The position numbers were made by a program, and so were the translations under genes. A stretch of DNA of 64,000 bases from Aquarana catesbeiana (Eukaryota; Chordata; Amphibia; Anura; Ranidae). The notes under the pieces were generated by a model. That model was given only the letters and a program-made list of their open reading frames with translations. It searched no databases and was not told the DNA's origin. Each line of letters opens with the position of its first letter. Position 1 is the stretch's first letter. Location: NCBI RefSeq assembly GCF_042186555.1, contig NC_133336.1:40294338-40358337 (forward strand), read 5' to 3'. Below, piece by piece: positions 33,192 through 45,745 of this stretch.

Positions 33192-34153
33192 ACTAGGAAA
33201 AGGGTGACTTGAGGTGCAGGGTTAGGGGTTAGTTTTTGGTGTAATGTTAGTAGTTAGGTAGTTGTATATATATATTTTAAGTGCAGCACTGCTTATTTCT
33301 TTCCCTTCCTTATTAGTGATATATACATAAATATTATGATATATTAAGACATTATGATTCCTACTCAATTTAAAAAATGATTTAATATATACAAGTGTCA
33401 CACTCCTGTCCCAATGTGTGAGAAAAGTGCAATGTGCAACAGTCCTTAATTCATCTCTTCCGTGTCAGAATCCAAATCCCCAACCAATCCACTCCAACCT
33501 ACACCTTGTGCCAACGCTTTACCCAAGCTGTACTCTCACCTTCTTAGTTGGACCTTTACATTATAGAGGTCAATATTTACTGTTTCACCTTCAGGGTTTA
33601 ATAGGGCTCTGCCACTTTTTCTTTACATATATTGTATCTAATTAACTCAGAAAGTTTTTTATTCACAAAACCTGAGGTGTGGGAATCACATATTAGTGCT
33701 GGCAGGCTGCTACAACAGAAAGGAAGAAAAAGCACCGCAGGAGCATAATTAAAACATTTTTGACAAAAATTTGTTGTGAAGGGTTAGAAAGACAACGGAA
33801 AGAAAGAGGAAATATAAGATTTTATTCACAAGGGATGGGGGGAACATACACAACACTTTTTCAGGGTGTCGGGAACTAGGTGTGCTCATTAGGAGTTCTT
33901 TCAATGCAACTATGTATATTAAAGCAGAACTCTATTAAATACAAAAGACTCCCCCTTCCTGAGGCACCCCTTGAACAAAAAAATAAAAAATAGTATAAAT
34001 GGCTTGGGCTCAAAGGAAGCAGCTCAGTTAATGCTGGATGCTATTTAATCTGAAAGACTGAGGACATCTAGTGACAGAAAGGAGTTATTGTGTGTGATAG
34101 TTCCACATTGAAGATAGATATTTCAGCAAAAGCTGATTGTTATGTTACCCTTA

Positions 34154-35275
34154 AGCCTCGTACACCCGATCGGATTGTTGGCCAACAAAACCGTGGACTT
34201 TTGTTTTAAGGGTGTTGGCTCAAACTTGTCTTGCATACACACAGCACACCATTGTTGGGCAACAATCACGAACGTAGTGACGTACTACATGATTTTTCCG
34301 CTCTTTAGCGCCACCCTTTGGGCTCCTTCTGCTAATTTCATGTTAGTAGAAGTTTGGTGAGTGTTGATTCGCGCTTTTCATTTCGTGCTTTTCAGTTCGT
34401 TTCTGAACAGCCGTTCGTCAACCAGACATGTTGCGGAATCGGAGGAGATAATGTGTTATTTATTATTGGCCTTCGAGTTATTGCTTTGACATTATTTTTA
34501 ATGATCATTAATAATGATTTGATTTGGTATATTTTCTATATTTTTGGATGCATAGAATGCACTTTTTGGTTAAGTTCTATTGGCAGATAGCATGTCTAAT
34601 TTTATTTGTTTTCTTTTTTTAATGCACAATAAAAAAATTCTGAAGAATAATACTTGGCTATGTGTTTTCCTTCAAATGACAGTTTGGGAGTAGGCAGTTA
34701 CATTTAAAAAAATACAATGTAAAATTGACAAGGGACACCAACATAATTGTATCTTTGATCTTAAAAATTACAGGATAATGGTGCTGTGGTAACTTGCCCA
34801 AAAAAAAAAGAAAAGCATAATAATATTATTCTTGAAATCACTAGAAAAAAAAGCCTTTGAAAATTCGTTTGCAATAACTCCATCAGTATCACCAGCAAAG
34901 CAGCTTCATAATTATCGCATTAAAGAAGAAGAGAATTGTGCGCTGCATTTCGAGATTTCATAATTTGCAACATCACGAATGTTAATTCTCCATTACGAAC
35001 GCTAGTTTACAAGGCCGACCAATTCTGGCTCGTCCTTGCTTCCGAGCATGCGTGTTTGTACTTTGGACTTTTATCCGACGGACTTGTGTACACACGCTCG
35101 GAAAATCCAACAACAGACATTTGTCCGCAGAAAATTTAAAAACCTGCTAGCCAACATTTGTCCGCGGAAAATCCGACAACAATTGTCCGATGGAGCGTAC
35201 ACACGGTCGGATTTTCCACCAACAGCCTGTCATCACACATTTTTTGTTGGAAAATCTGATCGTGTGTACGAGGCT
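34154..35275. mobile_element. PIF/Harbinger-like element, long subfamily A member
   Basis: Ends AGCCTCGTACACCCGATCGG and ATCGTGTGTACGAGGCT, flanks TTA and TAA. At 1122 bp it is 2.6 times longer than the other copies. It shares GTTGGCTCAAACTTGTCTTG and GTAGTGACGTACTAC, but has about 650 extra bases of AT-rich sequence in the centre (34380-34950) with no transposase frame I can recognise. Confidence 0.8.
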
Positions 35276-35283
35276 TAACTGGG

Positions 35284-35660
35284 CTTTTTTTTTTTTTTTT
35301 TTTAGCCTTTTATTTATACAAGTAGAACAGCTTCTCAGTTTCAATAATTTCTTTGGTTTTCTATCAGACTGGTGTTCTTGTTTATGACTGGTGAAGCCAT
35401 ACTGCATTTGTTATTGCTGTATGATACAATTCTAATAATAACTGAACTATTTCTGCTCAGAAAAAAAAAAATTGACAACATAGAAGAAAATACAACTGGC
35501 TTTGCTTCTTATCCAGAAATAAGCACTTTATTCTGCCAGTTATCAAGTAGCTCCAAAGACTCAATCCACTGATCACTAGAGACAGCCATCTGATCTGCTT
35601 TCTGTTTTAATTTGTAAAGACAATTTCACCAAGACAGTTCAGGATTTTATGGCTTTTATC
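35284..35660 (-). repeat. Possible retrocopy 3' end (minus)
   Basis: A 22-T run at about 35284-35305 followed by the reverse of a TATAAATAAAAGGCT polyadenylation context reads as a transcript 3' end on the minus strand. No coding match or target duplication was found. Confidence 0.3.
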
Positions 35661-35891
35661 ACCCGTTTAAAATCATCTTAATTGCTTTTGAGAGGTTGAA
35701 CCCTTTTGAAAACATGAGTAATACTACTTTTTCAGCACAAGATGGCACCAGCTGACTGTGTTATTAAGAGATTATTTGGAGCCTTGCCTTAGCTGAGAAG
35801 GTGCCTACTTATTGGGTAGATCAGTAGTATGGACTGTATATACAGTAGTATAGTAGTTGTTCTTTATTTCCAGGGACAATCCTAGATTTAA

Positions 35892-36831
35892 CCACTTCAG
35901 CCCTGGAAGGATTTACCCCTTCCTGACCAGAGCACTTTTTGTGATTCAGCACTGCGCTGCTTTAACTGACAATTGCGCTGTTGTGCGACGTTGCTCCCAA
36001 ACAAAATTGACATCCTTTTTTCCCCACAAATAGAACTTTCTTTTGGTGGTATTTGATCACCTCTGCGGTTTTTATTTTTTGCGCTATAAACAACAACAAC
36101 AATTTAAAAAAAAAAAAGCAATATTTTTTTACTTTTTGCTATAATAAATATCTCCCAAAAATATATCAAAACCATTTTTTAGGCTGATATGTATTCTTCT
36201 ACATATTTTTGGTAAAAAAAATCACAATAAGCGTATATTGATTGGTTTGCGCAAAAGTTATAGCGTCTACAAAATAGGGGATAGTTTTATGGCATTTTTA
36301 TTATAATTTTTTTTCTATTAGTAATAGCGGCGATCTGCGACTTTTATCATGACTGCGACATTATGGCGGACACATCGGACACTATTTTGGGGCCATTGTC
36401 ATTTATACAGCGATCAGTGCTATAAAAATGCACTGATTACTGTGTAAATGACACTGGCAGGGAAGGGGTTAAACATTAGGGGGCGATCAAGGGGTTAAGT
36501 GAGTCCTAGGGAGTGATTCTAACTGTGGGGGGATGGGCTACAACTCACATGACAGCGATCACTGCTCCGATGACAGGGAGCAGTGATCTCTATCATGTCA
36601 CTAGGCAGAATGGGAAAATGCCTTCTTTACATAGGCATCTCCCTGTTCTTCCGCTCCGTGACACGATCGCGGGCAACTGGCGGACACCGAGTCCGCGGGA
36701 CCCACCATCACAGAGCACGCGGCGCACGCGCACCCACAATGCTGCATCTTAAAGGGGACGTACCTGTACGCCCATTTGCTCAGCCGTACCATTGTGCCAA
36801 CGTATATCGTCGTGCACTGATCGGCAAGGGG
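35892..36831 (+). mobile_element. piggyBac-like CCACTT family, 940-bp copy
   Basis: TTAA (35888-35891), CCACTTCAGCCCTGGAAGG, then the family body (AATAGAACTTTCTTTTGGTG, TGGTTTGCGCAAAAGTTATA, ACACTGGCAGGGAAGGGGTT), ending ATCGGCAAGGGG before TTAA (36832-36835). The most complete short member in the window. Confidence 0.85.
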
Positions 36832-36928
36832 TTAAAAAATGTCAGACACCGCATGTGATTTGCACCGCATTGCTGTGCAGATCACATGCGATGTCTGTGT
36901 GATGCAAATTCAGCCATACATATTGTTA

Positions 36929-37348
36929 TGCCGCGTACACACGAGCGGACTTTACGGCAGACTTTGCCCGGCGGACGGGATTTCTTCAGACAATTCGATC
37001 GTGTGTGGGCTCCAGCGGACTTTGTTTTCTCAAAAGTTGGACGGACTTAGATTTGAAACATGTTTTAAATCTATCCGTCGAACTCGAGTCCGGTCGAAAA
37101 GTCCGCTCGTCTGTATGCTAGTTCGACGGACAAAAAGCCACGCTAGGGCAGCTATTGGCTACTGGCTATGAACTTTGAAACTTTTGAAACCTTGTTTTAG
37201 TCCGGTCGTACGTCATCACGTACGAATTCGACAGACTTTGGTGGATTGTGTGTAGGCAAGTCCGTTCATTCAGAAAGTCCGTCGTAAAGTACGTTGAAAA
37301 GTCCGCCGGGCAAAGTCTGCCGTAAAGTCCGACCGTGTGTACGCGGCA
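36929..37348. mobile_element. PIF/Harbinger-like MITE, subfamily B, copy 3
   Basis: 420 bp, TGCCGCGTACACACGAGCGG to CCGTGTGTACGCGGCA. Flanks TTA and TCA. The interior is the inverse of 17977-18372. Confidence 0.82.
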
Positions 37349-38417
37349 TCAGGCTGACTTTGCATCGTATTCGGACCAAAATGGTGCAGGACCCTTTTTT
37401 TTTGCTCCGCACTGGAACTGATCTGATTCCTGCACCATTTCACAGTTCGCACTGCGATCTGAGAACCTATCTGGGGGGGGGGGGTAATTTACTATGTATT
37501 GACAGCCGCAGCAGTTCACATAGGGCAGTGTGATCTGCCTGCGAGAGACTCACAGGAATCACGATTTTTCCCGCATTGCATACAGTATGTGTGAACAAAA
37601 CTCTTCCTCCTGAAAGGGGCCGTTTTTATTAAAAAAAATCAAATGTCATAAAACATCAACTAGTGCGTGCTTTCTAGATTTTACTATTTTTATTTACAGT
37701 TTTTTTCTTATATTATAGTGACTCTCATGCCAGAAAAAAATCACAAAAAGGTACCCCGCAAAGAAGAAGAATATTTATCAGTCTGGCTAGTGGTGATTCT
37801 AGTCTTTTTACAGAGTTACATTTGCCAAAGAATCTTTAGCATCCAACACATTGTTAAATGCCACCTTGCCCTCTGGATGCTGTGGATCCTCCTTCCGGCT
37901 GCTGGGTCATTACTGTGTCCCTGCAGAGCTGTAGTGACTTCTGCCCACCAGTTTGAACAAAAATATGCAGCAGGGGCATAACTTCAGGGGTCGCAATTGC
38001 GACTAGGCCCCATGCTCCATGGGGCCCGTGTGGCCCTCATGTACAAGAGGGGTGGCAGGGCAGCATGTAGAGAAATAAATCCCCTCAATTTTCCCCATGC
38101 AGCTGCTGAAAGCCTGCTTCTCCTCCACTCTCTCCTGCAGCCATCTCTACATACTGCCCCCGTCGTCCCTCCTATCAAGGTCCTGCTGACCCCGTGTGGT
38201 CTCCTGCCCCCCCTCGTCCCCCCGCAGTGCTGCCCCCCCCCCACTTCTCCCACCAGCTACTGTAGGGGAATGTGTCAGGATGAAGAGCAGGAAGGGGCCG
38301 ATAAATATGTAATTTCCCAGCCATTTCTTTTCTGAATGGACAATCAGTGATTGGTACCACCACCACCCCCATCATATCATTCCCCGCATCTATTACCTTT
38401 TGTACCACCACCCCCTC
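37349..38417. other. Intergenic DNA, no gene recognised
   Basis: Probably includes degenerate 'gcatcaggctgactttgcat' and 'acttcaggggtcgcaattgcgac' repeats. The open frames here are short and unlike any family I know. Confidence 0.45.
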
Positions 38418-38570
38418 CCTTTAGAATGTAAGCTCTACGAGCAGGGCCCTCCTGTCCCTTCTATATTGAACTGTACTGTAATTGTGCTGTCCCCCCTCTA
38501 CATTGTAAAGCGCTGCCTAAACTGTTGGCGTTATATAAATCGTGTATAATAATAATAATAATCACTGACT
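38418..38570 (+). repeat. L2/CR1-type LINE or SINE 3' end
   Basis: AATGTAAGCTCTACGAGCAG, GTAAAGCGCTGCCTAAACTG and TTGGCGTTATATAAATCG followed by (AATAAT)n. This tail with ATAATA microsatellite is typical of L2/CR1-clade 3' ends and of SINEs using that machinery. Confidence 0.7.
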
Positions 38571-39677
38571 CTGTCCATTTATAACTGAAAAATAGTAACC
38601 TGTGCTTAATATGCTTCAGTTTGTGAATGAATGGGAAGCTCTGTATAGAGCTATTCCTGTCTATTCATTCTGTGCATCTAAAGCTGCAGAGATGGAGATT
38701 GAGGGCTGTGTCCTCAATCTCTTTTCTCTGTCTCAAAGGTGACACATCAAAGGTCTGTTTAGATCCCTGATATTTCACCAAAGCCCCCCAAACGGGGCTC
38801 CTAAAAAAAACTGTAAAAAAAATAATGAAAAATGAAATTGTAAAAAATAAATAAAATGGTAAAAGAAAATAATAATAAAAAACTACTGACACCAGTGGTT
38901 GAACTACCAGGGTCAAAAAGGTTGCACTTGTGACCGGGCACTGGAGTTCCACCATCGGGATCAGAGGGGGGCCCTTCATGGTTTCTTGCACTGGGGCCCA
39001 TTAGGTTCTAGTTATGTCTCTGGTATTAGGCAGGCATCGTGCGCACATGGTAGATTCCGCAGCCAGTGTAGCGCTGCAAGAAAGAGAACCTTTGAGTCAC
39101 TGCCTGCTGGACTCGTAAGCTAAGTTAACACAAGTCCGGGTGAGGTTTGAAGTTTTGTTCACAGGTTCAGGTGCGATTCAGGTGCAAATTTTTACTTGAA
39201 TTTGAAACGGACCTAAAATTGCACAGAACTCTTTTTAAAAACAGACGACAGCCATCCTGGACATGTGTGAACCAGCTCCATTGCAAGCTGGTCTGGTTAA
39301 TATGTTATGCAAATCGAATGTGGTTCAAAACGCATAGAATTTGCATATATGTTAAAAAAAAAAAAACATCAAACAATTTTTAATAACTTACATTAATGAT
39401 TTTGTCACTACTACTGTACAGTTCAGACCATTCCAGATCTCATATTCAGGTAGACGAGCGTTGTTGATCAACACAGCCTTTAACATTCCAATACATTAAA
39501 AAGACTGAATTGATCTGCGTTGCCGTTAATGCTATGTGATCTCTACAGGATATGATGTGTCCAAAGAAACATAAAGTAGGTCAAATAGCCTCAGAGCAGT
39601 CGTCCATACTACACCATTTAAATGTATAAAAAGTGTAACAATGAACTTCTCTTATTTTCTCCTTTTTGGTCAGTTAA

Positions 39678-40160
39678 AGCAGGGTTCCACCCAAAAATAT
39701 GAACATTATCTCTATGCATTCTCTTCCTTGCCTAGATGCTGACATGCTGTGTAAAAAAATTTAAATCGCCGTAATTACGTTTTTTTCTAATCTTCTTAGC
39801 ACTTCCTGGTTTTCCTCCCATGGGAGTAGGCGTGTTTCTAGCCTCTCCCAGACCTCCCACCTTCCCCTGGGAGCTAGTCTCAGGCTTCCCAGCATGCATT
39901 GTGCAACAGCGTTATCACAACATCTCGGTGAATGCTGGGAGCACAGCATTCACCGCATCCAGGAAATACATGCTTGTGGGCTTCAAATGCCCACAATGAA
40001 GATGGAAACCGCCTTCAGTGAATTTTATAAGTTATTCTTTACAACGAAATCGGACACAGGCGGACTTATTACACAGAACATGTGAGTAGATAATCATGAG
40101 AAGAAAAGTTTGTGAATGAACTCCAAAAAAAAAAAAACAATAGATAGGTGGACCCCCGCT
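39678..40160. mobile_element. TTAA-flanked MITE, AGCRGGGTTCCACCC family, copy 1
   Basis: TTAA at 39674-39677 and 40161-40164; ends AGCAGGGTTCCACCCAAA and GGTGGACCCCCGCT. Interior (GCCTAGATGCTGACATGC, TGCTTGTGGGCTTCAAATGC) is shared with 40994-41465. Confidence 0.87.
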
Positions 40161-40942
40161 TTAACTAAATGGTTGCAAGTGTTTTGTCATATCTGTTCAA
40201 TAAGTGTAAAAAAAGAATATCTGTTGATCATCAAAAATTTAGAGCTGTCCCATAAACATTTCCTGCATTTCTGGCAGATCAACAGGTATTTTTCTGTACT
40301 TACAAAGTCTATAAAGGGATAAAACATGTAGAAATGTACATGTACTACACTACAGAGATGTACTGCATATCTTTTTTTTTTATTTGCCCTGACATACACT
40401 TTATAGTAAGTGGAAATCTGCAGACTTACGTTTAAAGTGCGCTTCAAACACAGTCAAATAATACCCATGAGGCCTTACTGTAACACTCCCTTACTAAATG
40501 GATGGTGAAAATGTCATTTCATTTTTCATATGGCACTATTGTGCTCTTGTCATTTTACAGTGCTTATTATAAAAAAAAGTACTAGGAAAATCTTTATATT
40601 GACCTTGGATATATGTATATATAAGTTAGCTGTCTCCGAGAAATACTTTATAAACTTTTCACTAGACAATGAAGCATTTTTTGTTCAGATCTATCCATAT
40701 TTGTACTAATGCTACAGTTTAGTAGTACAGTATGTACAGTATAAGCGTGTGTACTGTATGGTAGTACTATAATACTATGATAGTACTATGCTATCACTTA
40801 AATTTGCACGGCACGTGTATCAGCAGAGCACTGCCTGTGACCATGCATTTAATTAATAGGAAGGAAGGCTGAGTCACATGCTCACACATACCTGGAGAGT
40901 GGGAATGTGGAAACATTTGGGGGGGGGGGGGATAGGAGTTAA

Positions 40943-41915
40943 AGGGGTTGTAAACCTTTGTGTTTTTTCACCTTAATGCATCCTATGTATTAAAGCGGGG
41001 TTCCACCCAAATTTTGAACAATATCTGTATGTATTCTCTTCCTTGCCTAGATGCTGACATGCCGTTTAAAAAAATTAAAATTGCCGTAATTACCTTTTAT
41101 TTTTCTATTCTTCTTTGCACTTCCTGGTTCTCCTCCCGTGGGAGTAGGCGTGTTTCTAGCCTCTCCCAGACTCCTGGGAGCTAGTCTCAGGCTTCCCAGG
41201 ATGCCACTGAGCATGTGCGGGAACGAGCGGTGAATGCTGGGAGCACAGCATTCACCACATCCAGGAAATAAATGCTTGTGGGCTTCAAATGCCCACAATG
41301 AAGATGGAAACCGCCTGCAGTGAATAATATAAGTTATTCTTTCCGACGAAATCTGACACAGGCGGACATATTACACACAATATGTGAGTATGTAATGCTG
41401 AGAAGAAAAGTTTGTGAATGAACTCAAAAAAAAAAAAAAAAACGATAGATAGGTGGACCCCCGCTTTAAAGTGAAAAAACACCTGGCAGTGGCCGGCCTC
41501 CCGACCCCCCCCCCCCCATTTTACTTATCTGAGCCATGGAACTTGACCCGGCGGGGACGCGCTATCTCTCTGCATGGGGTTCTCGGCTCTTGATTGGATA
41601 TATTGATAGCAGCGCAGCCATTGGTTCCGGCTGCTGTCAATCAAATCCAATTACGAGGGTGCCGGGGGGCGGGGCCGAGTCATACATTCAGCGGCTATGG
41701 CCACCAAATGATGGACTCGGGAGCGCGCCCACAAGGTAATCCCCCGGGAGAGCGCTTCTCCTAGGGGGTTATCTGATGTGGGGAGGAGCCCCCCGAGAGC
41801 CACCGGGGGACCACAGAGGAGGATGTTTGGGGCCATTCTGTGCAAAACGAGCTGCACAGTGGATGTAAGTATGACATGTTCGTTATTTTTTTAAAAACGA
41901 ACCCTTACGATCACT
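40943..41915. mobile_element. TTAA-flanked element containing a nested TTAA MITE
   Basis: TTAA (40939-40942), AGGGGTTGTAAACCTTTG at the left; GTTCG...CCTTACGATCACT then TTAA (41916-41919) at the right. The MITE at 40994-41465 lies inside. AG...CT ends suggest Kolobok/T2. Confidence 0.7.
40994..41465. mobile_element. TTAA-flanked MITE, AGCRGGGTTCCACCC family, copy 2
   Basis: TTAA at 40990-40993 and 41466-41469, ends AGCGGGGTTCCACCCAAA and GGTGGACCCCCGCT. Same orientation as copy 1, 1.3 kb away. Confidence 0.88.
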
Positions 41916-42497
41916 TTAAGGCAATATTAAACCAAAAAGCAAACATTTATTATATTGCAACTTACCGATTCTTAGATGTGATGACTGCATTCATGTTCTT
42001 TCTTAGACTTTTTATCTTCTATTTTCATCTAATGATCCAGCCAGCAAGTCTGTTGTTTTTCAAAAGCTCAAGCTCTCCAGCACAATGTATCAGTTTACAT
42101 GGATTAGACAAACCATTTAATGCTAACAGGGGTGGTTAAAATTATATTTTTTTATTTATTGATGTAAAAACATCATACCAAAAAGAAAAACTGTTTGCTG
42201 TAACTGATTATAAAGTGTGAGCTGAAGTTTGGCATCAATCAGTGTATTTAAATCTGCTAATGCATTTGACACTCACCCTCCCCCCTGACTGAAAATGCCG
42301 GTGCCTGCTGTGCCTCCTGTTCTCCTTTATTCACAGTGGGGGCACTCTAATACAGGAGGTGTGTTACTGGGCAGGTCACCAGGTGAGAACACAGGGAAAA
42401 AGCCAAAGAGAAGAAAACTGATGCAGCCACTGCATCTAATGATTGGTAAGCTGCAATCTAAAGCCAAAACATGTTTCTCTATTGTCCATTGAGGGAC

Positions 42498-42953
42498 CAT
42501 TGGCGGCCGTCCATTAGGGGCGCTGCCCCCCCCCCCCCACCATTATCCATGCATCTGGCACCCTGATCTACATGCAGGGTGCTGGACTATGGATTCCAAT
42601 GGGTGGGTGTTTTTTTTTTTTTAAGCACGTGATTAGAGCCAGATACTCTAATAAGCTTAAGGGTGGGCTCGGGGCACCTGATTATCTGAAAGGAGAGGCG
42701 ATCCTATGATCCTAGGAGGAGGAGGGAGGAGACACACGGCGGAAGCCGCCGTGATGCAGAAGGAGGGAGGAGAGGACACAGGAACTGATGCCCGCCGCCC
42801 ATAGGAGCGCTGCCCGCTCGCAATCTAGATCGGGTAAGTGCCAGGCTGTACGACCAACCTGGGTGGGGGGTTGGGGTGCCGCCGGCCGCCTGCTAACGGG
42901 GGGGGTGTTTGTTTTCCACCCCCCCATAAAAATAAAACCACCAGCCGCCACTG
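42498..42953. mobile_element. hAT MITE with perfect 8-bp target duplication
   Basis: TGAGGGAC at 42490-42497 and 42954-42961 flanks 456 bp with ends CATTGGCGGCCG and the inverted CAGCCGCCACTG (CAGTGGCGGCTGG when reversed), the classic CAGNGGCGGC-type hAT terminus. No transposase frame. Confidence 0.92.
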
Positions 42954-43542
42954 TGAGGGACACAGCTTGATGGTAAGAAACCTAGGTTTATTCTGCCACC
43001 TATAAGATTAATGGACACATCGAACACTGAATGCCTGCCCCTTTAAGGCTATAACCTCTCACACTTGCTCAGTTTCGCTTAATGTCCTAAAAGTGTTTTT
43101 TTGTTTTTGTTTCAATGTTTTCTGTAAGAGAAATTCATCCTCTTCTTTCAAACACAAGAGCAAACGGGGCACTGAATTCAGATTTTCTTCAGATTTTTTA
43201 ATGGACACGGAACGTTTTGAAACCTCTCCTGAACAATTTAACTTGACAGATAGTGTTCTAGTTCATCAGCACTACACAAAACAGGGACCCCCCTCAGGAA
43301 CAGGGAAAAGACCTAGAGTTGAGAATCCACATACATACAGCCATGCCCAAAAGTTTTGAGAATGACACAAATATTAATTTAAACAATGTCTGCTACCTCA
43401 GTGTTTTTCGATTTTTTAGTCAGATGTTACTATGGTATACTGAAGTATAATTACAAACATTTCATAAGTGTCAAAGGCTTTTATTGACAATTACACAAAG
43501 TTTATGCAAAGAGCCAAAATTTTCAGTGTTGACCCTTCTTTT

Positions 43543-43773
43543 TTAAGAATGCCCTGGCATGCTGCCAATCAACTTCTGGGCCACATCCTGACTGATGACA
43601 GCCCATTCTTGCGTAATCAATGCTTGGAGTTTATCAGAATTTGTGGGGTTTTTTTTGTTCACCCGCCTCTTGAGGATTGACCAAAAGTTCTCAAAGGGGT
43701 TAAGGTCTGGTGAGTTTCCTGGCCATGGACCCAAAATTTCCATGTTTTGTTCCCCAAGCCACTTAGTTATCAT
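43543..43773 (-). pseudogene. Tc1 transposase C-terminal fragment
   Basis: The 76-codon frame begins MITKWLGEQNMEILGPWPGN and contains SPDLNPFENFWSILKRRVNK, where E is the third catalytic acid of the DDE triad. Compared with the usual SPDLNPIENLW it has I to F and L to F changes. The upstream domains are in the separated right part. It is not functional. Confidence 0.88.
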
Positions 43774-44285
43774 TTTTGCCTTATGACAAGGTGCTCCATC
43801 ATGCTGGAAAAGGCATTGTTCCCCACCAAACTGTTCTTGGATGGTTGGGAGAAGTTGCTCTCAGAGGTTGTTTTTGTACCATTCATTATCCACTTGCCCA
43901 CTAGGCACTTATACTTCCTTCCTAACCAGGCCAATTACAATTACCAGTACATGCAACATTGTACCCATGTGAAATTTTTGTCCTTTTTCCCCCACACAAA
44001 TAGACCTTTCTTTTAATGATATAATCACCACTGGGTTTTTTATTTTTTGCGCTATAAATGAAAAACGACCAAAAAGTTGGTAAAAAAAATGATTTTTCTT
44101 CATCTCAGTTATAAAATTTTGCAAATTAGTAATTTTTCTTTATAAATTTTGGCCAAAAGATATACTGCTACATGTCTTTGGTTAAAATAACCCAAATAAG
44201 TATATATTATTTGGTCTTTGTGAAAGTTATAGAGTCTACAAGCTATGGTGGCAATCATTGTAAATTGATCACACCTGACGGCCTA

Positions 44286-44675
44286 AGGGCCCTTTCACAC
44301 GGGCTTTCCGATCAGGTCCGCCTGTCAGTTTTTCAGGCGGACCTGATCGGACGCTCCATTCACTCCTATGGAGCAGCAGATGTCAGTGGTGACATGTCCG
44401 CCACTATCCGATCCGATCCTGTCCGTGAAATCCAGACGGATAGTGACCCTATATTCCATCCAACTGGCAAATCGGATAGGATCAGGTGAAAACGGACAGG
44501 TGGTCCTTTTCATCCGATCTCCCCATAGAGGAGAGCGGGGCTCTGACAAGTCCGTCTCAGCACAGTGAGTGCAGACAGACCTGTCATGTGCCTGCTCATC
44601 GGGTATCAGTTGGATCGATCCCCCGCTGAGCATAGCGGAGTTCGCCTGGCAAACCGCCTGTGTGAAAAGACCCTA
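44286..44675. mobile_element. MITE with GGCCCTTTCACAC ends
   Basis: AGGGCCCTTTCACACGGGC at the left and GCCTGTGTGAAAAGACCCT at the right. Contains the exact hairpin GATCAGGTCCGCCTG / CAGGCGGACCTGATC (44310-44348). Related to 24983-25299. Confidence 0.68.
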
Positions 44676-45379
44676 TCTCATTTCTTGAGACACTAACAAG
44701 CCTGGAAAGTACAAATACTCTCCAAATTACCATTTTTGGAAAGTAGACATTCCAAGGTATTTAGTAAGAGGCATGGTGAGTTTTTTTAAGTTGTAATTTT
44801 TCCCCACAATTCTTTGCAAAATGAAGATTTTTTTTTCTTTTTTACAAAATTGTCATATTACTGAGTTATTTCTCACACACTGTATAGGTATACTTGCAAC
44901 TACACCCCAAAACACATTCTGCTACTCCACTTGAATATGGCGATACCAAATGCATGAGACTTTTGCAAAACCTGGACACATACAGAGGCCCAACATGTAA
45001 GTAGCACTTACAGGTGTTCTAGAAGCATAAATTACAAATATAATTTCCTGACAACCTATCACACTTTTGAAGGCCCTGGAGCACCAGGATAATGGGAAAC
45101 GCCCACAAAACGACCCCATTTTGGAAAGCAAACACCCCAATGTATATTCTATGAAGCATTATGAGTCTTTTGAACGTGTCATTTTTTTCCACAAGTTTTT
45201 GGAAAATGTGGAAAGAAAATAGAAACGCATTTTTTTTACACAAAGTTGTCAACTTATAAAATATTTCTAAGACACTGCATGTGCATACCACAAATGAAAC
45301 TCCAAAGTACATTCTGCTACTCCTCCTGAGTATGGCGATACCACAGATGTGAGACTTTTACACAGCCTGGCCACATACA

Positions 45380-45745
45380 GAGGCACAGATGAGCACTGAT
45401 GTGACATGGATGTGGCATGAATGACCACGGATGAGACATGGATGAGGCCAGATGAGGCATGGATGAAGCATGGATGTGGCACAGATGAGGCATGGATGTG
45501 CACTGATGTGGCACAGATAAGCATGTAAGAGGCATTGATGTGGCATGGATGAGGCACGGATGGGCATGGATGAGGCACAGATGGGCATGAATAAGGGATG
45601 GATGAGGCACAGATGGGCATTAATGAGGCGCAGATGATCATAATTGAGGCACAGATGAGCATAATTGAGGCACATACGGGCATGAATGAGGCACATATGG
45701 GCATGAATGAGGCATAGATCTGCATGAATGAGGCACAAGTGAGTA
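45380..45745 (+). repeat. Minisatellite, GATGAGGCACAGATGGGCAT units
   Basis: About 365 bp of degenerate 12-24-bp units built from GATGAGGCAC, GATGGGCATG and AATGAGGC. The long open frames over it on the minus strand (Cys/Ala/Ser/Met/Pro/His-rich) arise because the unit is a multiple of three. Confidence 0.88.

Noticed and set aside
34380..34950. Transposase gene in the long PIF-like element
   Set aside because: Only short frames (up to 78 codons), no DDE or MYB-like motif recognisable.
37997..38335. Paired 112/89-codon frames on both strands
   Set aside because: Proline/Arg-rich translation of C-rich repeat DNA without homology I recognise; no splice or start evidence.
44310..44348. microRNA precursor at a perfect short hairpin
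   Set aside because: The stem is only 15 bp, sits within a MITE and has a GC-rich symmetrical sequence with no precursor-like extension.
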